The notes below the pieces were generated by a model. The model had not been told where the DNA came from, ran no database searches, and saw only the letters and a list, made by a program, of their open reading frames with translations. From Camillea tinctor (taxonomy: Eukaryota; Ascomycota; Sordariomycetes; Xylariales; Xylariaceae): a stretch of 64,000 nt of DNA. The stretch is from contig MU394116.1 in NCBI GenBank assembly GCA_022578605.1, positions 1-64,000 on the forward strand. The letters are read 5' to 3'. A program made the position numbers and the translations under genes. Positions 47,801-59,886 of this stretch are shown here, one piece after another (position 1 is the first letter of the stretch; each line of letters begins with the position of its first letter).

Positions 47801-47930
47801 TAAGCAGCACACGGGAAGTCTAAGTAGTGTCACATTGGGGAGTACGAGGTTTGGAGTCTCTAGGAAGAACACATCAAGAACGGCGGATGTCGAGGTTGAT
47901 GTCGAATTAGGGGGACGCTCTCCAAGTTGA
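44860..47930 (+). CDS. CorA-like Mg2+ transporter-type protein (6 exons)
   Basis: Exons 44860-46189, 46251-46486, 46562-46718, 46801-47195, 47282-47375 and 47452-47930 give 896 aa. The N-terminal ~700 residues are a cytosolic fungal domain (HTLDDDIIRYIHLPANNMAWVE, RPEFWTLQRGYDD, PRLIMVDQLWLWILDE) followed by a long helical stalk (EVLLEDIQKRIQDLQSLL). Two membrane helices close the protein: SIMLFTSVTIIFLPLSFCASLFGMNAVEL with the CorA signature Gly-Met-Asn at residues 717-719, and YMFPISIGVIIISFVLAFS. The C-terminus is a basic/acidic tail with DDNDDDDDENND. CorA channels carry Mg2+, but many fungal members with large N-terminal domains have no proven transport. The fifth intron was placed so that CATGT joins to TTCCC, giving TYMFPISIG; other choices hit a stop codon. 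Confidence 0.84.
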
Positions 47931-48869
47931 TATAAGTTATATTACATTTGATTTATCTAAGTTAAGTCAGCTAGGCTATGAAGGAGTTAGGAGTTGGGAG
48001 TCGTGGGGCTTCAAAAGTTACTGAACTTATATTATTGAATCTTTAGACGCGAGTGATTCTAAGTAACTTCTCTTTTCCTTCTATATACATGTATATATTT
48101 TGGTTCAATATAGTTGTTCTTATATCAATACTTCCCTTAATATAGAGGTTGGGTGAGATGAGAGGGGTGTTTATACCCCGGTCCTTGCGGTGAAGTATAT
48201 GTATATGAAGTGCATACACACACATCAATGCAAACATCCCCCTACATCGTACCTCAAGATAGGGGTTCATTGATATGTACTAACCTAAGTATACATGCAC
48301 AAATCCTATTTACCCCAGATTTACGGAGTACCTCCTATATAGGTTATGTATGTACACTAGCTAGGTTATATATTTTAAACCTTGGCTTGAGCCAGGTTAA
48401 CATGCTAGTTAGTTAGACATCATGTAAGTGATCTGCCGAAGACCGAATCGACCGAAGAGCCTCGGCAAAAAAAAGAACAGGAGTGGGTTTCTCCAGCTTA
48501 CTTTACACTAGAAATGGGATAACAATTGACGATGATAGAATAACCCTCCATAATATATCAATTATGCCAATTACATAACCTCCATTACTACCTTAAACCG
48601 GTGCATCCTCCAAGGTTCTTCCCCCCGGCTATTTCGTCCTTTGTGTTTTGGTCCGGAGAGCAAAACGGTAGGTTTCTAAATTATTCGTAAATCTCAGTTG
48701 GTTAGGTCGAGTTCTTCCAGCTTTTATTGTTACTATTGTTGTTATTTTTCATCTCAGAGTCCAACTACATTAAGTTGATCTTCTCCAGCCACCTCCCCGC
48801 TCTCTTCCTCCTTTACGAACCGTTGAAACAATCGATCAATCAATCAATAATACCTTCTCCAGCTTCAAG
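47931..48869. other. spacer and thiolase promoter
   Basis: AT-rich DNA with no coding support; short TAGG/CCTA words near 48330-48400. The last ~250 bases form a T/C-rich leader of the thiolase gene. Confidence 0.45.
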
Positions 48870-50292
48870 ATGGCTTCCGAACGAGTCACTTCTATCCTAA
48901 AGCATCTATCGCCCGGTTCCCCACTGGCTAGCATGTAAGTAGAGAACAACAATAACAATAACAACGGTAGCCTGCCCTCCCTTCACAATGGTGAACTAAT
49001 ACGAGGAGTTCCTAGCACCTCCAAGAACCCTGATGATATCGTGATTACTCTTGCTATCCGGACGCCACTATGCAAGGGCAGAAAGGGTGGGTTCAAGGAC
49101 ACTAGCCTTGAATACCTGATGTATGCCATCCTCAAGGCCACGCGCGAGCGCCTGGGGTTCTCTCCCGATCTTGTTGAGGATATCTGCATGGGCAATGTAT
49201 GTTCTAGTGCCTACTCCGATCTCTTCCCTGCATCTCCCACGCTTCCCTGGTAGAAGCAGTAGTCAGGCACTAATAATCTCGTGTGTACAGGTCTCAGACG
49301 CTAAGGCCGCCTACAAGGCGCGCGCAGCGGCCCTCGCGGCCGGCTTCCCGAATACTACGAGCGCTTCTTCCGTGAACCGATTCTGCTCCTCAGGCCTCAA
49401 GGCCACGGCCGACATCGCGCACCAGATCATCGGTGGCTCGATCGAGATTGGTATTGCGGTGGGCAGCGAGTCCATGTCAGCGGGAGGCGACGCCCTCGAG
49501 AAGCCCTTCGACGAGGAGGTGACCAAGCACAGTCAGGAAGCAGTCGACTGCATGCAGGCGATGGGATGGACGAGCGAGAACGTGGCGCGCGACTTCGGGC
49601 TCTCGCGCCGGGCCCTAGATGAGTACGCGACTGAGAGCTTCCGGCGGGCTGAGGAGGCACAAAAGGCCGGATTGTTCGACGACGAGATTGTCCCCATCAC
49701 CACTAAGGTGAAGGGCCCCGACGGTGAGCTCAAGACCGTCACGCTCTCGAAGGATGAGGGCATCCGGCCGGGCACCACGGTCGAGACGCTGACCAAGCTC
49801 CGCCCGGCGTTCCCCAACTGGGGGCCCATGACGACGGGCGGTAACGCCAGCCAGATCACCGATGGCGCCGCAGCCGTGGTGTTGATGAAGCGATCCAAGG
49901 CGATCGAGCTAGGCCTGCCGGTAATGGCTAAGTACGTGGGGTCTACGGTGGCGGGCTTGCCCCCGCGGATTATGGGCATCGGCCCCACGGTCGCGATCCC
50001 TAAGCTGCTGAAGCAGTACGGGCTGTCGCTGGCCGATTGCGACGTGATCGAGGTCAACGAGGCCTTTGCCACCATGGCTGTCTACACACGCGACTTCCTT
50101 AAGATCGACCACGCCAAAATGAATCCGCGTGGTGGTGCCATCGCCCTCGGCCACCCCCTCGGTACCACCGGCGCCCGCCAGATCGTCACCGGTCTTAGTG
50201 AATGTAGGCGCACCGGCAAGAAGATCTTGCTGACGAGCATGTGCATCGGGACGGGAATGGGTATGGCTGGCTTGTTTGTAAACGAGCAATGA
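48870..50292 (+). CDS. peroxisomal 3-ketoacyl-CoA thiolase (3 exons)
   Basis: Exons 48870-48934, 49016-49196 and 49291-50292 give 415 aa. The enzyme performs the last step of beta-oxidation, splitting 3-ketoacyl-CoA with CoA. The N-terminus contains RVTSILKHL at residues 5-13, a perfect PTS2 signal ([R/K][L/V/I]-X5-[H/Q][L/A]), so import into peroxisomes by Pex7 is expected. Active-site residues are present: Cys114 in NRFCSSGLKA, the NEAFA block, His370 in GHPLGTTGARQ and Cys400 in MCIGTGMG. The PTS2 is encoded wholly by the tiny 65-base first exon. The 5' intron contains AACAATAACAATAAC repeats; the second intron ends GTGTACAG. Confidence 0.95.
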
Positions 50293-51222
50293 TCTCTCTT
50301 TTTTCTTTTCTCTTTATTTTTGCATGTATCAAGTAAGCCATACCGAGTCAATTGTATAGGACAATATATCTGGAAGAAACCATGAGTGAGAATGAATATT
50401 AATAAAAAATTTGGCAACGAAAAAAAATTAATTAAAGCATCTCATGTTTAACATGTTCGTGCATGTATATTCTGTGGTCTTATATGTATGTAGGCTATGG
50501 ACTATAAATCGACCCCTTTTTATTTAAGCTTGGTAGAGGGGAAGGATATCTACAACTACCTAGCTAGAGCCTGGGCTCCAAATCCTTCTAGGGTACGTCC
50601 TATTAAATAACACGGTTACTGATGGTAAGGTTCTGGGAGGGTTGAATGTTGTTCGAAATTCAAACAAGACCTAACACCTTGCCAAGTGGCTGCTACTCAC
50701 CCACATGTGAGATCCTGCTGACAATGCATATTCAATGCCCTAACCTAGGATTATTAGCTCAAAAGTTTCGTACCAAGAATTCCCAACCTACGGCGCATAG
50801 CTAGAGATGAGGACCAATCAATAGCTTTCCAAAACCCCTTTTTAGGTATACGGTAACTTGGTGTCAGAGATTAGTAGATCCTCTTGTTTCCTTGGATGTT
50901 TTTAGCTGCAGAGCACGATGCATAACATATATTTATAAACAAACGTAGCCATACCCTCTGGATTCACCACTGGTGTATACGGCTCTTGTGTGCATATTTT
51001 TCCTCTTTCATCCCGCACAAGTAGTTGTGGAGTCATTTGGATGTGTCGGTCAACGTAACGTCTATATAAATTTCTATATGATTTAAGTTGTCATGCCTAA
51101 ACCCTTTACATTCTACCTTTACTATTTGCGTTGCTAATGATCCTCTATATACCTTGGAGGTAAAATATTCTCTAAATATATATCCCGACCTTGATGTGAA
51201 CCCGTGGGCTTTCGAAAGGACT
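50293..51222. other. convergent 3' spacer
   Basis: Between the converging thiolase and DHA1 genes; AT-rich with no recognisable feature. Confidence 0.45.
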
Positions 51223-52924
51223 CTATCTCGTTGTTGTATTTTCATTCCTTTCCCCTGTTGTAGCCTCTGATTCCTTCAGCTGCTTCTCCCTGGCTTTCCG
51301 TTCCCTCTTGTCTAGTTTTGCCTTGCGCCACTTGACGCCGTTCTTCATAACGAGCCACATTACGGGCCAGAAAGCGATATAAATGAAGGAGAATATCGTG
51401 AACGACCAGCCAGCGCCTATGCCGGAGATCATAGGACTAATGACGGCGGTAGCGGCAGCCCCTATAAGGCATCGTGTTAGATTGTTAGCTGCTGTAGCGG
51501 AAGCGGCCTGGTCGGGGTTGATGTCGACAATGAGAATATTAACGGTGTTGGTGAACCCGACCAGGCTAAAGCCAACCAGGAATAAGAGCACAATGGGCGC
51601 CGCGAGGGGGGCGCGGTATTCCAGCGCCCACCCCCAGCCGCTCAGCACCAAAGCAAACATAATCAGGAGCGGGCTGCTAATTTCGAGACGAGCCTTTTCT
51701 ATGGGGAAGCCTGCGAGGTCTTGTTGACGCAGACGGTCGAAGGGGACGTTGAGCTTCTTGCAATAGCGACGATAATTCCAGTTAGATAATTTCCCCATGG
51801 TGAACGCTGCCGCTATCGAGCCGCCACCTAGAGGTAAATACATTAACCCTATCATGATGTCGTTGAAACCATATATCTGGGCAAATAGAGAAGACATGGC
51901 CGTGGAGATGGCGTAGAAACCAGCATAGATGAAGCTACTGTAGAACAGCAGAAGGAACATCTCCGTCTCGAACAAAATAACTAGAGTGCGGAATATCTTT
52001 GGGCGTTTCATGTGAAAGCTTTTCTTTCCCGATGTTGTGGAATCGGTGCGTTGAAGCGAATTGTGGGTTTCGCTCTGTGCCGCTCGTCTTTTGCGCAAGG
52101 CATCTTTCCCTAGTTGCCAGAACGTACGGTAGTACGGGTGAGGTCGAATAGAGCCATCACCGACAATATTTCGACAGGTCTCGGGCATAAACAGAGCAAA
52201 AATTATGAATACAAAACCGGACAAGATAGTGAGGAGCCAGAATATCCAACGCCAACCAAGGTACTGTGCAAAAATCCCACCTAGTACTGGGCCGAGAGCG
52301 GGAGCCAGGACGATTGGCAAGGCTGTCCACCCGACGTATTGGCCTCGTTCTGCCGAAGTTATGATATCAGACACTACAGCTTGGCAGAGAGATACAGTAG
52401 TACTGGCACCTGCTGATTGTAACATTCGGAGGACGAGGAGAGCGGCGTAGTTCGGGGCCAGAGCACACCCAATATTAGCTGCTATGTAGACGACAAAGCA
52501 GAAAAGATAGGCAGGGCGCCGTCCGGTGGCGTCTGCAAAAGTCCCTACAAACATAGGGGTAATACCTTGGAATATCTATATAAATTAGAGCGAGTCAGAG
52601 AGAGAGAGAGAGAGATTGCAAAAAGGGTTAGTTGGTTATGAAAATATCCCCCCCTTTTCCATTTTCACTTACCATATACGTCGTAACAGTCAAGTTTATC
52701 TGGTCCGAAGATACATGTAAATCTTGAGATAGGAGATTAAGTGCTGGGAAATATATCTGGCCACTCAAGGGAGAAAAGAAAGCACCGGCGGCGGCACCCA
52801 GGACAATACCCCTTTTCTGCCATGTTGTGAAAGTGGAATATTTGGGTTGGGCGTTAATAACTTGGTCTTCACTCGGAGGCTCCGTGTCGGCTTGTTTCTC
52901 TTCTGATTGTTTCTGAGGTTCCAT
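51223..52924 (-). CDS. MFS drug:H+ antiporter, DHA1 family (2 exons)
   Basis: Exons 52924-52673 and 52575-51223 give 534 aa. The protein has a polar N-terminus (MEPQKQSEEKQADTEPPSED), then twelve predicted helices: SPLSGQIYFPALNLLSQDL in helix 1, FVGTFADATGRRPAYLFCF as the loop 2-3 motif A, LRMLQSAGASTTVSLCQAVVSDI in helix 4, PIVLAPALGPVLGGIFAQYLGWRWIFWLL as the antiporter motif C plus WRWIF, and a large central loop with Ser/Thr residues. These are the marks of DHA1 multidrug exporters (Qdr/Flr1-like). The C-terminal tail is strongly basic (KWRKAKLDKRERKAREKQLKE). The 97-bp intron contains a GA dinucleotide repeat. The substrate is unknown. Confidence 0.88.
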
Positions 52925-54259
52925 GTTCGTTATTCAAACTGAGGTGAGGAGGTAGTTTCGAGGGTTTGGAGTTATTGGAGTAATGTGAACCTGTGGTGAG
53001 GAAGGGGAATCGGTAGGGGAAAGGAACAAACTCGTGGTTTTTATATGAATGCACAAACGCTCGACTACATAGCCGATATCAACGTCACCCAACAGTTGAC
53101 AAGTGAAACCATGTCCATTTCTAGGAAAATACATGGCTCTTAATGACGGGATAGGCGTTGGCGAATGTAGGTAGATATGAAAACAAAGCAGAGAAAGGGT
53201 CCAGTTCGGAGCCGTTTCGGCTAACACTTACACACTAATACGCTGGATATAGAGGTTAGACTACTAACAAGCAGTCTAAGGAACGACTCCTTCGCTTCCG
53301 ATCCGGCGAATAGGACAAAACTCAAGTAGGACCAAATGAAGCAAACCTGATGAATAATACTACCTACCTACCTATTGTGTAGTATCTACTAGGTAGTAAT
53401 GTAAGCTGCGTTAAGTGTATAGGTACCCAGGTAGGTTTATAGGTATGTTTATAGGTGGAATAGTATAGTATGGGTGACTGGTATTAGTTGACATTTTGAA
53501 GAGTTACACTAGAGGCAGGATCCAGCAAATCAGGGGTTGAGATTTACGATTGACTAAACTCAAACTTATACCATCTCGGTATCTTTGGAGCAGTTGGAGG
53601 TCTTATACATAACCTGTCTGCCTGTATGCAGCAGGTTGCGTTAGCGTGGTGACACACAGCTCTAATCTGCTAACTTAAGTAGTATGTAGTGACCTCAGTT
53701 GTGGGACCTAGGTAAGTAACGTAAAGGACTACCTACCTAGATGACGATATGTGACGATATCAATGTTTAACCTACCTACCTAGTAGGTAGGTATAATGAA
53801 GTTTATCCGACATTAGCCAATTGCGGTAGGCGGTGATGACCTAAATTTGTCCCAACTAGAGCCCCTAAAAGCCTTGCCGGTCGAAATGCCACCTAAGTCC
53901 CTACTACCACTACACACAGTACGGTATGTACCTAGGTACCTAACCCAAAATAATTAACCTAGCCTAACCTAGCACCTATCAAGTACCTGTACCTAATAAA
54001 CCTTTACCTCTCTCTCCTACTACCTTTTACAACCAAACATCGCAATGCCGACAGCATCACATTGCGCCTCAGGTACCTTTCGTGATATGACAGATTTCAT
54101 ATTCTCTAGTGCTATTCAATATTGAAATTTAATTTATTGTACCGAGAAACTTAACAAAAAAAAGATATCTATCATTCCTCTCCCTTTCTCTATATCTGTC
54201 CATCTCTATATCCATCTCTCACCCATACACATACACGCACATCACGACAGACAGACACC
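52925..54259. other. divergent promoter region, DHA1 and BOS1 genes, rich in TACCTA motifs
   Basis: The densest cluster of the window's CCTAGGTA/CCTACCTA words is here: 53362-53400, 53428-53450, 53728-53742, 53770-53793, 53928-53945 and 53955-53975. The word TACCTACCT followed by AGT and AGGTAGGTA at about 53773-53793 forms a 9-bp hairpin. No gene. Confidence 0.6.
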
Positions 54260-55075
54260 ATGGTAAGTCTTCTTAACCCCCGCCCATTTCTCTTCTCCCC
54301 CCTTTGTAAAAAAAAAATTCGTATCTAACTTCTAGGTGACCACAAAAAAAAGAATACCCAATTCAACTCCGCCCTCAAGCAATCCACCTCCATCAAGCGG
54401 GACCTCAACTCCCTCTCCACCTTGACGACCTCGCCCACGCCCGCCGCCCTGGGCTCCCTCTCCGCCTCACTCACGGCCTTCTCCCGCACGCTCGACGAGT
54501 ACGGGTCTCTCGCGCGACAGGAGCTCAACCCGGCGAAGCAAGACAAGGCCCTCGAGCGGGTGCGCAACTTCCGCGCCGAGCTGACCGAGTTCCGGGCCCA
54601 GTTCGACGCCCTGAAGGCCTCGCGCGAGGACGAGGTGTACGCGCAGAACCGATCCGAGCTCCTGGGGCGGCGGCACCCCTTCGCCGCCTCGTCCACGCCC
54701 GAGAACCCGTACGCCCACTCCACCCCGGGAACGAACCGCTACGACGGCGCGCCCACGACGGCGCTGAGCATGGGATCCGCGGACCCGACGCGCGAGTCGC
54801 ACGCGCTGCGCGAGCAGAGCTTCTTCGCGAGCACCAACACGGCACTGGACGAGTACATCGCGCGGGGGCAGGCGGTGCTGGGGGACCTGGGCGCCCAGCG
54901 CGAGATGCTCAAGGGCACGCAGCGCCGCCTCTACAGCGTCGCCAACACCCTCGGCATCAGCGGCGACACCATACGCATGGTCGAGCGCCGCGCCCGCCAG
55001 GACAAGTGGATCTTCGGCGCCGGCGTCGTCGTCTTCTTCCTCTTCTGCTGGCTATGTCTGCATTATCTGAGATAA
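54260..55075 (+). CDS. BOS1: Bos1/membrin-type ER-Golgi Qb-SNARE (2 exons, first exon is the ATG only)
   Basis: Exons 54260-54262 and 54353-55075 give 241 aa. The second exon opens NTQFNSALKQSTSIKRDLNS, matching the usual MNxLFNSALKQ start of fungal Bos1. The start codon is in a strong CACCATGG context but is followed at once by a GTAAGT donor. The acceptor used is the AAAAG at 54347-54352; an upstream TAG (54334-54336) would be out of frame and reach a stop within 30 codons. The protein has an N-terminal helical domain (LARQELNPAKQDKALERVRNFRAEL), a SNARE helix (ALREQSFFASTNTALDEYIARGQAVLGDLGAQREMLKGTQRRLYSVANTLGIS) and a C-terminal membrane anchor (WIFGAGVVVFFLFCWLCLHYL). It acts in fusion of ER-derived COPII vesicles with the Golgi. 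If the 8-base A run is one base short in the assembly, the TAG acceptor would also work. Confidence 0.85.
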
Positions 55076-55863
55076 AGAGCACTACGAGGTAAAAGGGGGG
55101 TTGGCTGGGGGGAGGAATCGGAAAGAAACGTATATATATAAGGACTTGAGGAGATATTACACTCAACATGGGGGGTTTTTTAAGGAGGGAGAGGATCTTC
55201 TTCGGATCATATCAGGAAAAGGACTAAAAGGGACAGGTGGAAGAAAAAAGGAAGGAAGAAAGGAAGAAAAGAGAAAATATGCATTGATTCACAGCGAGGC
55301 GTTTTCTTAAAAGGGTGAGGTAGGGGGAGGCGTTTATTGGGCTCCCATTCCCCTCTTTGTTCAAAGAAGGGACGGTGGGATTTTTCAGGTATCTTGGCTC
55401 GGAGAAAACAAAATCTATGTTCTGTAACGCTGTGAAGCTGTCTTCTACGTTCTCTTCCCCTTTCCTACCCCCTCTTCCACATGCAATGATCGCTCCCTTC
55501 TAGGCCTCCTATTTGCATAGAAACGGAGGTAGGTGCTAAATGAGGCCATGGTTTCTGAGCTTCCATCTTACAACGCGCTCTCCTCATCGGATATATATAA
55601 TAGTATCGTCTTCGCTATGGCTGGTCTCAACCTAATGATAGCACCCAAGTGACCAATGAGACGTATTTCGACTGCAACCCCCTCTACTAATTCAGCCTAT
55701 GCTGACTAACCGCTCTTCAATCACTGTCAGTTATTCTCAGCTACTCGACGTGACCTGGCATCCTATCTTAGCACCTATCGACTGCATACGCATGATCTAG
55801 AGTGGTTGAACACGGTCCACCTGTATCTATCTGCAAGCCCCTGATACCTCTGTGCGGGGTGGG
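55076..55863. other. convergent 3' spacer
   Basis: Purine-rich (GGAAG)n-like sequence at 55230-55280 and no coding signal between the BOS1 and thiamine pyrophosphokinase genes. Confidence 0.45.
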
Positions 55864-56896
55864 CTAATAGTCTCTAGCTACCCACCTTATGTGCGAGTCG
55901 AGCGGTTGCTTAAAGGCAATGGTGAAGAGGACATCGTGCGTGGTCTCGAGCTCGACAACGTCGGTTGTAGGGAGGACGTGATTGCTAGTGCTCATGCGAC
56001 CCCCGAACTTGGTCTCCCAGTTCTCCACGTCCCACTCGAGGCCGCGGGTGGTGATGACGCTAGGCCCGCCGACAGGCACGATGCCGACGTACTTACCAAA
56101 GGGGTCGCCCGTCAGGCGGTATGTGGTGGGGAATTCGGCGTCAGGATCGCGCACGCGAATGCGGTGGCAGACGTTGCCTCCCTTGAGCAGAAAGGTCAGG
56201 CTCTCGCCCGAAACAAGGTACATCCTCCCTTCGGCGTAGGTGGGCGAGGTCTGGAACATATATAGATGGTGCAGCTGGCTCAGGCCCTGGTCGACGCGGC
56301 CGCCGAGACCGCCCATGCAGACGATGTCCTGATGGGGGAACGCACGGCGCACGTAGCGGACGGCCTTGGTGAAGTCGGACGAGTCCTGGTCCGGGTCCTC
56401 AATGATGCGGCACTTGCGGAATCGGGTAGTGAAGAAGTCTCTCGCCTCCATCGACACAGAGTCCAGATCGCCGATGATGATATCGAGGTTTGTCTGGGTT
56501 TTACATGATGTACCATGTCTCAGTTTATCTCACGGGGCACGGCCGATGAAGATGAGATGGCTCGGTAGAACTTACAAATTGACCGTAGTAACCGGGGATA
56601 TCAACCTCGCGGGAGCTGGTTTCCACATTGAGGTCATGGACATGGTCGGCACCACCATCAGCCGCTACGGTTGTTTTCGCTAAGAGCCTCAGAGTTAGGA
56701 ACACCGAGCGGAATATAATAAGCAGAGTAAACGTACCAACATCCCAGAGGTCTTTAAACATGGCTATGTCCCTGATGGGGTGGTTCAGGATAATGAGGGC
56801 AAAGCTATATCCTGACATGCCCAGAAATAGACGGATGGGGTTCCAGTCTATATTACGACGCTCCTCCTGGGATGGTCCGCTCTCAGGGGCTTCCAT
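55864..56896 (-). CDS. THI80: thiamine pyrophosphokinase (3 exons)
   Basis: Exons 56896-56737, 56679-56576 and 56493-55864 give 297 aa. The enzyme transfers pyrophosphate from ATP to thiamine to make the cofactor thiamine diphosphate. Catalytic-domain motifs: LIILNHPI at the start, VAADGGADHVHDL, the DLD motif in IIIGDLDSVS (Asp97, Asp99), EDPDQDSSDFTKA (Asp125, Asp128) and the glycine turn CMGGLGGRVDQGLSQLHHLY. The C-terminal beta domain that binds thiamine carries GPSVITTRGLEWDVEN and STSNHVLP, as in Thi80/Tpk1. The third intron boundary and frame fit exactly; introns are 57 and 82 bp. Length is usual for filamentous fungi. Confidence 0.9.
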
Positions 56897-57971
56897 GGCG
56901 AGGACTCGAAGCTTATAATTGGATCGATTGCTTTATCTATGTATTTCATATAAAGTCTATAGTTGACGAGCTAGAAATTATCGATGAGATCCAATTAGTA
57001 GCAGCAGTAGCAGTAGCAGTAGCAGTAGTAACGGTGACGATGATGGTAGTGATATTCGTGATGGCTGTTGAGGCATTTCAATCTCAAAAAAAAAAGAAGA
57101 AGAAAAAAGAGAGAGAGAGACTCAATTTGTATCTGGTGTATTTGTAGTTTGCAAGAGGAAGAGTTAGGAGAAGGAAACACAAGATAGACTCTCTATCAAG
57201 ATTAAACTATTGACATAAAAATACTATGACTGGATCAATTCTTTTACAGGCCTCACCTATCACTGCTAGTGTAGTTCCCTTCTAGGCCATCATTATAGTA
57301 AGTAATTCCTTCGTATGACGGTAATGGCGATAGTAGGTAGGATTGAAACCTTATAGGTTATAAATACGTAAATACATATACATTGATGTATAGTAACGTA
57401 ACCTAGCATAGTACATGTCTCGCCATAATCCATCCTCACATGCATCAAGTATTGGCTACAGTACTAGAACGTACCTACAGAAATTAGGTTAGGGTGCCTT
57501 ACATGACGTTAATCGATCATCACCTTATCTTATCTTTTTAGGTGGGAACATTGAAGCTTCCACTACCGACATCGAATAATGAGGAAATTGATTTTATTCA
57601 AGTCTATCCGAGTCGCTTACAAATAAAAACTTAAACTTCCCAAAGAAAAAAAAAAGGAACCTTCTACCTTAAGTCAGTAAGTACCTAAAGGTTAACTAAA
57701 AGATCTCTTTCTCCAATTAACATCTCAATCATTGTTGTCGCTTCCATTGCTCTACTCTCGCATGGTGTAGTTTCTGCAAGCGCCTTTTTCCATTTTCTTT
57801 TCTCTCTCTCTCTCTTCTTCTTCTTTCTTCTTCCCATGACTATTTTCCAGATTTACCGGAGGTAATATCTAGAAACTAGGAGAGCATATATCTATCTAGA
57901 ACATAAAACCAATCTCACCACCATCACCACCAATTATTACCAACGATCCACCAACACCAACACCACCCAAC
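56897..57971. other. divergent promoter region, thiamine pyrophosphokinase and MIA40
   Basis: Contains a GCAGTA hexamer repeat (57001-57027), an A-run with AAG repeats (57085-57118) and a pyrimidine tract (CT)n/(TTC)n at 57792-57833 upstream of MIA40. No gene. Confidence 0.5.
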
Positions 57972-59101
57972 ATGTATAGATCAGCGCTGCGATCCACCCC
58001 TCGCATCGCAAATGCTCTCCGTCACAATACCCTCTCCGCGACCGGTCGCCGCTTCGCTTCCACTGCGCCCGCCGACAAGAAACGGAGCTGGAAGAGCTCT
58101 GCTTTGAGATTGGGTCTAGCTGTCGGTGCTGTCTATTGGTATAGCACAAGCTCAGTCTTTGCCGAGGAACCACAGCGTATGCGACATTTCTTCTTGTTCT
58201 TCTTTCCTTGCCCATAAATATTGTGTTTGGAGCTGACACGATATCGCATTTCTAATAGTAAGAAATATACAACCTCCGCCGCAATTCTCCGACGAGGATC
58301 TCCCCACCATAGAAGCAGTTGTCGCCCAAAAACGGAGAGAAGCTGAAGAACGATTACGAAAGGCCGCTGCCGAATCATCCCCCGAGCCTGCGACAGCTGC
58401 CCTAACCGATACCACCTCCCCCTCGGCCCCCGTGAAGGATGTAGAGACCTCGGCGCAAGCTCCACCCCTCGAAGGGAGTCCTGAAGCTCTCGAAGAGGAG
58501 GCAGACCAGCAAGGCGCATTTAACCCCGAGACGGGTGAGATCAACTGGGACTGCCCCTGCTTAGGCGGCATGGCTCATGGTCCCTGTGGAGAGGAATTCA
58601 AGGCCGCTTTTAGCTGCTTCGTGTATTCAAAGGAGGAACCCAAGGGCATGGACTGCATTGACAAGTTCCAGTACGCGCGTCTTCTTTTCTTCCCCTTTTC
58701 GAGCTAAGAATCGAAATACAAGAGGCTAACATGTACACTCTACTTATAGGGGCATGCAAGATTGCTTTAGACTACATCCAGACGTCTACGGCGATGAGCT
58801 TGCTGACGAGGAGGCCGCCGCCGCCGCTGCTGAAGAGTCCGCAGTTGGGGATATCACCGACAAGAAACCTACCGAAGCTCTGGCCGACAAGAGCACGACC
58901 TCAAACCAAGAAAATGCTGTTGCTTCTGCTGACGTCACATCGACCAAGAAACCCACATCAGAACCCAAGGAGCCCGAGAATCCTACGAGATCTGCATTAA
59001 CCCCAGAGCCCGCCATGGAGAGGCGATCAGGCGAACCAGTGCCGGACCCGAAACGGGACGCAACAGCAGCGTCTCCGCCCAGAAGCAACAATAAGTCCTA
59101 A
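57972..59101 (+). CDS. MIA40: Mia40 oxidoreductase of the mitochondrial intermembrane space (3 exons)
   Basis: Exons 57972-58176, 58259-58670 and 58750-59101 give 322 aa. Mia40 oxidises and traps small cysteine proteins during import, and is itself re-oxidised by Erv1. The N-terminal 30 residues are an Arg-rich presequence ([19 protein letters not shown]), followed by a membrane anchor near residues 45-62 ([19 protein letters not shown]), as in the fungal, membrane-bound form. An acidic linker leads to the redox CPC at residues 167-169 (DWCPC-like DCPC) and the twin CX9C pairs Cys178/Cys188 and Cys201/Cys211. The last pair is split by intron 2 (FQ|GMQDC). The C-terminal ~100 residues are an Ala/Glu/Pro-rich tail. 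Confidence 0.95.
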
Positions 59102-59886
59102 TCGGCAATAGGCATCACATCAGATAGATGAAAGAAAAACTTTATAAACACCTAGATTCTTGGACGTATATAAAATAAGGGGCAAAGAACACCACTCTGT
59201 ACAACATGCTTGAAAAAGGGGGTAAAAGGGGGAAGGGAGAGGGAGAGAGATCTCGGCAGCTACCTGTGTCATTGACCTCACTAAGAAAGCAAGCACGATG
59301 CTGAATGAAAGAGAAAAGGAAAACACCTATTTATCTGTAAAAATTATATGTACTGCACAAAATAGATGTGTTATGCATGTATATATCTGTATGTATAATT
59401 AACACATACGACGACGATGACGACAATGAGAGACAACGTCGGACTAGACATGGCACGTGGGAAAATACACTACCACGCTCTAATAATGTTTCTCTTCCAA
59501 TTTGAAACTGAAAGAGAGAAGGAGAGACCTACGTGAATATTTTGTTTTATAGCCTTTTCTCCCCTTTTCACGCTTTGCAATGTGTAATAGATTCTTATTG
59601 AAGTACAGTAACTAGTAGGTTAAAGGAGAGGGAGACGGTAAAAGGGGGGTTGAGGAGAGGAAATAAACCGGTGGGAAGTGAAAAAAAAAAAAAAAGAGAG
59701 ATGAAATTGAATTATCGGAAAAGCTAACGATGATAACCTATGTATATATCTATATGGTTGATGTACGGATAATTCTGTAGGTTAGGATATTCTGGGTTGG
59801 GTAGGTAGATAGGTCCAAACCCCAAACCAATCCTTTACACAGAGAAAGAGAAAGAGTTCTCGGCATGTCTTCAGCCCATCTCTAGA
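59102..59886. other. convergent 3' spacer
   Basis: Between the MIA40 and maltase genes. Contains GGGAGAGGGAGAGA purine tracts (59230-59250, 59625-59650) and an A14 run (59681-59694). No gene. Confidence 0.45.
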
